A stretch of 64,000 nucleotides of DNA from PALSA-612 sp963846915 (GTDB lineage: Bacteria > Actinomycetota > Thermoleophilia > Gaiellales > Gaiellaceae). The translations under genes were made by a program, and so were the position numbers. Under the pieces are notes generated by a model, which saw only the letters and a list, made by a program, of their open reading frames with translations, did not search any database and had not been told where the DNA came from. This document shows, one piece after another, positions 59,789 to 64,000 of this stretch. The stretch lies in the NCBI GenBank assembly GCA_963846915.1, contig CAWJXV010000009.1:1736001-1800000 (forward strand), read 5' to 3'. Position 1 is the first letter of the stretch, and each line of letters begins with the position of its first letter.

Positions 59789-60372
59789 TCAACGTACGAC
59801 CGGACTTGCATAGGCTCCCGGGAAGGTCCTGCGGGCCACGGGCAGGCCGGCCTGCGCCTCCTCGCGGGAGGCGTAGACGCCGCTGAACACGACGTAGTAG
59901 CCCGGATGGAGGCTCGGATAGCTCGACGAGACGAGGACACCCACCTGCGGCAGATGCCGACGGAGCCGAGCTGAGCCTTCGCCCGAGCCGCCGCGGCTCC
60001 CTGCGCGAGCGGCAGCGTCGCGAGAACGATCGTGTACCCGTTGCCCGCCGGCCAGGAGATCAGATGACGGCCCTTCGGAGTGGCGGACGGCTTCGTGGGT
60101 CGTGGCTTGGGCGCCGCCGGAGCGGGCCGGAGCGGGGAGACTGCGACGAGCGCAGGCGTTCCGCTCTCCGTCGAGCCGCCTGTGGCCGCGATCGCCGCGG
60201 CCGCGCCGACGGCGGCGACGAGCAGGGCGATGACCGAGGGAACGACCCAGGCCGCCACCGCGGGCGCCCTCCGCGCCGCCACGAGTCGGTTGCCGCACTC
60301 GAGGCAGTACTCCTGGTCCTGCTCGGCCGGAGCGCCGCACGTGCGGCACACGGAAACGGGAGGAAGCGCCAC
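59789..60372 (-). CDS. Zinc-ribbon, single-TM, SPOR-like protein with one frameshift
   Basis: About 194 residues after correction. The GTG at 60372 overlaps the stop of the upstream zinc-ribbon gene (TAGTG), so they are coupled. CRTCGAPAEQDQEYCLECGN is a zinc ribbon (two CxxC), then a membrane helix (AAWVVPSVIALLVAAVGAAA), a Pro/Lys linker, and a SPOR-like domain (WPAGNGYTIVLATLPLAQGA, and after a break near 59955 GVLVSSSYPSLHPGYYVVFS, GVYASREEAQAGLP). SPOR domains bind denuded peptidoglycan at division sites. Deletion of one base is the simplest explanation of the break. Confidence 0.7.
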
Positions 60373-60899
60373 TAGCTCTCGGCGGCCTCGGCCGCGGGCT
60401 CCTGCTCGGGCTCGGCCCCGGGCTCGGGAGCGCCGGCCTCGATCTCGGGGGCAGGCCCCGTCTGGCGCACCGCACGGGCATCCGTCCGTAGGCCGCAGCG
60501 GGTGCAGAAGGCGGCGTCCTCGGTCAGTCCGTTCCCGCAGGCGGCGCACTGGCGTGCGGCCGGCCCGACCGACCGGCCGCAGGCCGCACAGAAGAGGGCC
60601 TCCTCGCCGAGTGGCGCCCCGCACGTACAGCGGGCCGGCTCGGGGAGCGCCCACGAAAGCCCGAGCAGCGAGTCGAGCGCCGCCAGGTGGTCGTCGACCT
60701 CGAGCAGTTCCTGGCAGCGCTCGCGAACCAGGTCCTCGCGGAACCGGTCGCGGCGGAACATCTCGAGCAGGAGGCCGCCCAGGTCGCGGAGGCGCTCCTC
60801 GCGGAACTTCAGGAGCGCGCGCCGCTCGCGGCGCAGCACGCCGGCAGGCGGGATCGTGCTCCTCGCCCGGTGTCCGTGACGTCGAAAGATCGGGCTCAC
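60372..60899 (-). CDS. Double zinc-ribbon protein
   Basis: 175 residues from the GTG at 60899, chosen because TACACT lies 11 nt upstream and the in-frame extension is non-coding. A basic helical N-terminus (RRERRALLKFREERLRDLGG, MFRRDRFREDLVRERCQELL) is followed by three Cys pairs: CTCGAPLGEEALFCAACG, CAACGNGLTEDAAFCTRCG and a first lone pair, typical DZR/zinc-ribbon modules, then an acidic Pro/Glu tail. Coupled by overlap to the SPOR-like zinc-ribbon membrane protein. The pair may form a cell-envelope or division complex; this is inference. Confidence 0.7.
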   Translation of the reverse strand: MSPIFRRHGHRARSTIPPAGVLRRERRALLKFREERLRDLGGLLLEMFRRDRFREDLVRERCQELLEVDDHLAALDSLLGLSWALPEPARCTCGAPLGEEALFCAACGRSVGPAARQCAACGNGLTEDAAFCTRCGLRTDARAVRQTGPAPEIEAGAPEPGAEPEQEPAAEAAES

Positions 60900-60995
60900 G
60901 CGGTTTCCGGAGTGTAGGTAACCGCTACCGCGGAAGGCTGCTACGACCCTCGTCCGAGCCTTCAGTGCCTTGCCCTTGCTGCCGATGAGGAGGGC

Positions 60996-61076
60996 ATGAC
61001 GACGTTCGTGCTCAGCTTCTTCCGGCGCAGGCACCGCCGCCGCATCGCCGTCCTGCACGGCCCGCGGCACGCGTAA
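60996..61076 (+). CDS. Possible 26-residue Arg-rich peptide
   Basis: ATG at 60996 preceded closely by AGGAGG; the peptide MTTFVLSFFRRRHRRRIAVL ends HGPRHA. The Shine-Dalgarno spacing (3 nt) is tight. It lies between a divergent zinc-ribbon gene and the dehydrogenase gene. Arg/His-rich composition is also typical of chance frames in GC-rich DNA, so this is tentative. Confidence 0.2.
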   Translation: MTTFVLSFFRRRHRRRIAVLHGPRHA

Positions 61077-61159
61077 CCGCCGTTCCCTCGCTGATCGGGC
61101 AACGTCCGGGTTCCGCGGCGTTGCGAGGAGCGGGTAGGCCGCCGGATAGGATCGCGCCG

Positions 61160-62013
61160 ATGGAGATCAAGACCGTCGGCGTGGTCGGGCTCGGCACGAT
61201 GGGGGCGGCATCGCCCAGGTCTGCGTCCAGGCGGGCGTCGAGACCGTCGGGCGCGAGGTGACGCCTGAACTCGCCGAGCGGGGCCGCGGCACGGTCGAGC
61301 GCTACCTCGCACGCGGTGTCGAGAAAGGGCGGCTCACGCAGGACGAAATGGACGCGGCCCTCGCCCGGCTGCGGCTCGCGACCGACCTCGAGGAGTTCGC
61401 CGGCTGCGACCTCGTGATCGAGGCGATCGTCGAGCAGGTCGAGGCCAAGAAGGAGCTGTTCGCTGCACTCGAGCGCGTCGTTCGACACGAGGCGATCCTG
61501 GCGACGAATACGTCGGCCCTGTCCGTCACCGAGATCGCGGCGGCGATCGAACGGCCGGAGCGCGTCGTGGGCATGCACTTCTTCAACCCGGCTCCAGTGA
61601 TGCCGCTCGTCGAGGTCGTGCGCACGCAGCTGACCGACCCGGCCGTCCACGATGCGGCGTACGCGTTCGCCGAGCGGATCGGGAAGGAGCCGATCCGTTG
61701 CTCCGACACGCCGGGCTTCGTCGTCAACCGCGTGCTGATCCCGCTCCTGAACGACTGCGTCCGCGTGCTCGACGAGGCGGGGGTGACGCCGGAGGATCTC
61801 GACAAGGCGATGCTCCACGGGACCCGCTGGCCGATCGGGCCCTGCGCGCTCGTCGACCTGATCGGCATCGACGTGCATGTCCACGCCTCCGAGGCGCTGT
61901 GGGAGAGCCTGCGCGAGCCTCGCATGGCCCCGCCGCCACGGCTCGTGGCGATGGCGAAGGCGGGCCTGCTCGGCCGCAAGACCGGCCGCGGCTTCTACGC
62001 CTACGAGCGGTAG
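61160..62013 (+). CDS. 3-hydroxyacyl/3-hydroxybutyryl-CoA dehydrogenase, one early frameshift
   Basis: About 284 residues after correction, from the ATG at 61160 (TAGGAT 7 nt upstream). MEIKTVGVVGLGTMG is the NAD-binding start; a G-run at 61199-61203 appears one G short, and restoring it continues as GGIAQVCVQAGVETV. Then RGRGTVERYLARGVEKGRLT, CDLVIEAIVEQVEAKKELF, ATNTSALSVTEIAAAIERPE, VGMHFFNPAPVMPLVEVV (catalytic His) and the C-terminal domain with GFVVNRVL. Oxidises 3-hydroxyacyl-CoA with NAD in fatty-acid or butyrate-type metabolism. Members of this size are usually HbdH-like. Confidence 0.83.
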
Positions 62014-62028
62014 CGCCCGCCCGCGCGG

Positions 62029-63027
62029 GTGTCGACCGGGCTCGCCATCCCCGTCTTCTGGGTCAGCCTCGCGCTGACGCTGATTGCCACCGTCGCCTTC
62101 GCCCGGCAGATCGACCGCGCCAGCGAGCGGCTCGGTGTGTCGGAGGGCCTGCACGGCATCCTCACGGCGCTCGGCGCGGACGCTCCCGAAATCGCGACGG
62201 CGGTCGCCGCACTCGTGGCCAGCGAATCGAAGATCGGAGTCGGAGTCGTGATCGGCTCGAACGTCTTCAACCTCGCGGCGCTGCTGGGGCTGAGCGCGCT
62301 CGTCGCCGGCTACGTCCGTATCCACCGGCACGGCCTGCTCCTGAACGGCGGGATAGCGCTCGCGGTCACTGCCCTCGGGGCGGCGCTCGTGCTGGGCGCG
62401 ATCGGGCCGGTCGTCACGACGATCCTGCTCCTGGTCGTGCTCGGGCCCTACGTCTTCCTACTCTCGATCCGGCCGGGGCGGATACGGAGGCTCGTGCCCG
62501 TGGCGCCGATTCGCGCCTTCCTTGTCATGGCTGTGCGGGAGGAGGTGAGCGACCTCCGAACCGGGGAGGCGCCGCGGAAGGCGACGCGTCGGGACATCGT
62601 GGATTTCGCCGTCTCGCTCGCCGGGATCGTGCTCGGTAGCGTGGGCATGGTGCGCGCTGCGACCGACCTCGGGCACCGCTGGGGCATCTCCGACGTCGTC
62701 ATCGGGACGCTCGTGCTCGCGGCGCTGACCAGCCTGCCCAATCTGCTGACGGCCGTACGGCTCGCACTGCACGGCCGCGGGTCGGCCACGGTCAGCGAGG
62801 CGTTCAACTCGAACAGCCTCAACATCCTCGCCGGCGTCGCGATTCCGGCGCTCTTCCTCGCCATCGGGACCGCGACCGGCGTCGAGGTGTTCGCGGTCTG
62901 GTGGCTCGTCGGCATGACGCTCGTCGCGGTGGTGCTCAGCTACGCGGGACACGGAGTTCGTCGCTCCGAGGGCGCCGTGATCGTTGCGATGTACGTAGCG
63001 TTCGCGGTGGTGATTGCGACCAGGTGA
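62029..63027 (+). CDS. Sodium/calcium (CaCA) antiporter family protein
   Basis: 332 residues from the GTG at 62029. About ten helices in two inverted alpha-repeat halves: HGILTALGADAPEIATAVAA with GVVIGSNVFNLAALLG, and GTLVLAALTSLPNLLTAVRL with FNSNSLNILAGVA. The repeat motifs G-x-x-A-P-E and GSNxFN carry the ion-binding residues; in the second half TSLPN replaces TSLPE, so cation specificity may differ. A long polar loop (FLVMAVREEVSDLRTGEAPR) joins the halves. Its stop overlaps the start of the next gene (GTGA). Confidence 0.82.
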   Translation: MSTGLAIPVFWVSLALTLIATVAFARQIDRASERLGVSEGLHGILTALGADAPEIATAVAALVASESKIGVGVVIGSNVFNLAALLGLSALVAGYVRIHRHGLLLNGGIALAVTALGAALVLGAIGPVVTTILLLVVLGPYVFLLSIRPGRIRRLVPVAPIRAFLVMAVREEVSDLRTGEAPRKATRRDIVDFAVSLAGIVLGSVGMVRAATDLGHRWGISDVVIGTLVLAALTSLPNLLTAVRLALHGRGSATVSEAFNSNSLNILAGVAIPALFLAIGTATGVEVFAVWWLVGMTLVAVVLSYAGHGVRRSEGAVIVAMYVAFAVVIATR

Positions 63028-64000
63028 GCACCTACGACCTTCTAGGCGGGCTGCAGCTCGAGGTCGACGGCTACTCGCTCGACGGGCTCGAGCGCGACGT
63101 CTCGAGCGACTTCACGCGGCGAACGACGGTCGTCTCGCTCCACGGGCGTGGCGAAACGGGAGTGGGCGAGGACGTCACGTACGACGCCGGCGAGCAGGAG
63201 CGCCTGCAGCACGCCGGCCCGGTACACGACCTCGCGGGCACGCACACGATCGACACGTTCTCGGAGCTCGTCGGCTCGCTCGACCTCTTCCCTGAGGCGG
63301 CGCCGAGCGTCGACGGATGGCGCCACTACCGGCGCTGGGCCTTCGAGAGCGCGGCGCTCGACCTCGCCCTCAGGCAGGCCGGCGGCTCGCTTGCCGATGC
63401 GCTCGGAGTCGAGCCGCAGCCGGTCACGTTCGTCGTCTCGATGCGGCTCGGCGACCCACCGGCGACCGGGCGCGTGCTCGACCTGCTCGCCGCGTACCCG
63501 GGGAGCCGCTTCAAGCTCGACCCGACGAGCGACTGGGACGAAGCGCTCGTGCGCGAGCTCGCGGCCCTCGATGCCGTCGAGACCGTCGACCTGAAGGGCG
63601 CCTACCGCGGCACGATCGTCGACCAACCGGCCGACACGGAGCTCTACCGGCTCGTCGCAGAAGGCTTCCCGAGCGCGTGGATCGAGGACCCCGACCTGTC
63701 TGACCCGAAAGCGGACGCGGCGCTCGAGCCGTACCGTGACCGGATCACCTGGGACGCGATCATCCATTCGGTCGCCGATGTCGAGGCGCTGCCGTTCCCG
63801 CCCCGCGGGCTGAACGTGAAGCCGTCCCGATTCGGCAGCCTGCGCGCGCTGCTCGACACCTACGACTACTGCCGCGAGCGCTCGGTCACGGTCTACGGTG
63901 GCGGCCAGTTCGAGCTCGGCCCCGGACGCGGACAGATCCAGTACCTGGCTTCGCTGTTCAGCTCCGACGCTCCGAACGACGTGGCACCCGGCGGGTTCAA
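63024..64000 (+). CDS. Enolase-superfamily enzyme (muconate cycloisomerase/mandelate racemase type), 3' truncated by window
   Basis: 325 codons are open to the window end. The GTG at 63024 overlaps the antiporter stop. The barrel shows FESAALDLALRQAGGSLADA, LGVEPQPVTFVVSMRLGDPP, SRFKLDPTSDWDEALVRELA, TVDLKGAYRGT, EGFPSAWIEDPDLSDPKADA, GLNVKPSRFGSL and YGGGQFELGPGRGQIQYLAS, in the order of enolase-superfamily metal ligands (Asp, Glu/Asp, Lys). The usual KxK motif is altered to K-L-D, so the reaction cannot be named. Cytosolic; translationally coupled to the antiporter. Confidence 0.72.
   Translation, partial: MSTYDLLGGLQLEVDGYSLDGLERDVSSDFTRRTTVVSLHGRGETGVGEDVTYDAGEQERLQHAGPVHDLAGTHTIDTFSELVGSLDLFPEAAPSVDGWRHYRRWAFESAALDLALRQAGGSLADALGVEPQPVTFVVSMRLGDPPATGRVLDLLAAYPGSRFKLDPTSDWDEALVRELAALDAVETVDLKGAYRGTIVDQPADTELYRLVAEGFPSAWIEDPDLSDPKADAALEPYRDRITWDAIIHSVADVEALPFPPRGLNVKPSRFGSLRALLDTYDYCRERSVTVYGGGQFELGPGRGQIQYLASLFSSDAPNDVAPGGF

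Noticed and set aside
61012..62331. Long antisense frame over the dehydrogenase gene
   Set aside because: Shadow composition, and the plus strand encodes a clear dehydrogenase and antiporter.

Overview
The window is about 70% GC, rich in GTG starts and densely coded on both strands. Gene content (F420-type luciferase-like oxidoreductase, fused PafBC-like regulator, PASTA-less Hanks kinases, RuvCAB, a single Rel, streptomycin-kinase-like APH) and style point to an actinobacterium, most likely a Thermoleophilia (Gaiellales/Solirubrobacterales) lineage; this placement is inference. No rRNA, tRNA or CRISPR array was found.

Layout. 1-4.4 kb is loose accessory DNA: small secreted proteins, gene remnants, a 175-bp MITE-like element. 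4.5-12 kb holds an MFS exporter, an FHA-linked membrane serine protease, a divergent protein with two kinase domains, and a secreted protein sharing the kinase's ectodomain repeats. 12-19.4 kb holds an APH(6)-like kinase, a DUF2252 protein, a GAP-family membrane protein, a CLC channel, an aquaporin and a small secreted peptide. 19.5-33.8 kb is a housekeeping block: another Hanks kinase, a hydrolase, a HypE-like protein, YebC, a repeat-rich secreted protein, ruvC-ruvA-ruvB, recJ, relA/spoT and a methyltransferase. 34-41.9 kb holds a thioesterase, an LLM oxidoreductase, phosphomannomutase, a 986-residue cyclase/ATPase/TPR regulator, a probably inserted methyltransferase and a TIM-barrel protein. 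42-46 kb has ccmE-ccmF-ccmI and an Mn/Fe transporter with an AT-rich operator. 46-52.8 kb has hpt, a small PD-(D/E)XK-like protein, an M32 carboxypeptidase, and an overlapping set metallophosphoesterase - cyclic 2,3-diphosphoglycerate synthetase - 2-phosphoglycerate kinase. 52.8-64 kb has a beta-helix remnant, a quinone reductase, a MarR/beta-propeller pair, queG, the double-WYL regulator, zinc-ribbon proteins, a 3-hydroxyacyl-CoA dehydrogenase, a Ca2+/cation antiporter and the start of an enolase-superfamily gene.

Two patterns run through the window. First, about 26 genes on both strands have a TANNNT -10 box ending 5-10 nt before the start codon and no Shine-Dalgarno, so most genes here look leaderless with their own promoter; Shine-Dalgarno sites are seen mainly at small secreted proteins and overlapping genes. 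Second, at least eight otherwise well-conserved genes carry single-base frameshifts, often in short homopolymers and concentrated at 54.2-61.3 kb, which looks more like draft-sequence error than decay, although real pseudogenes also occur.

The best candidate for an under-described system is the cyclic 2,3-diphosphoglycerate operon (48793-51721), a pathway known chiefly from hyperthermophilic methanogens. The FHA protease / dual kinase / secreted ligand-like cluster (5923-11996) comes next.
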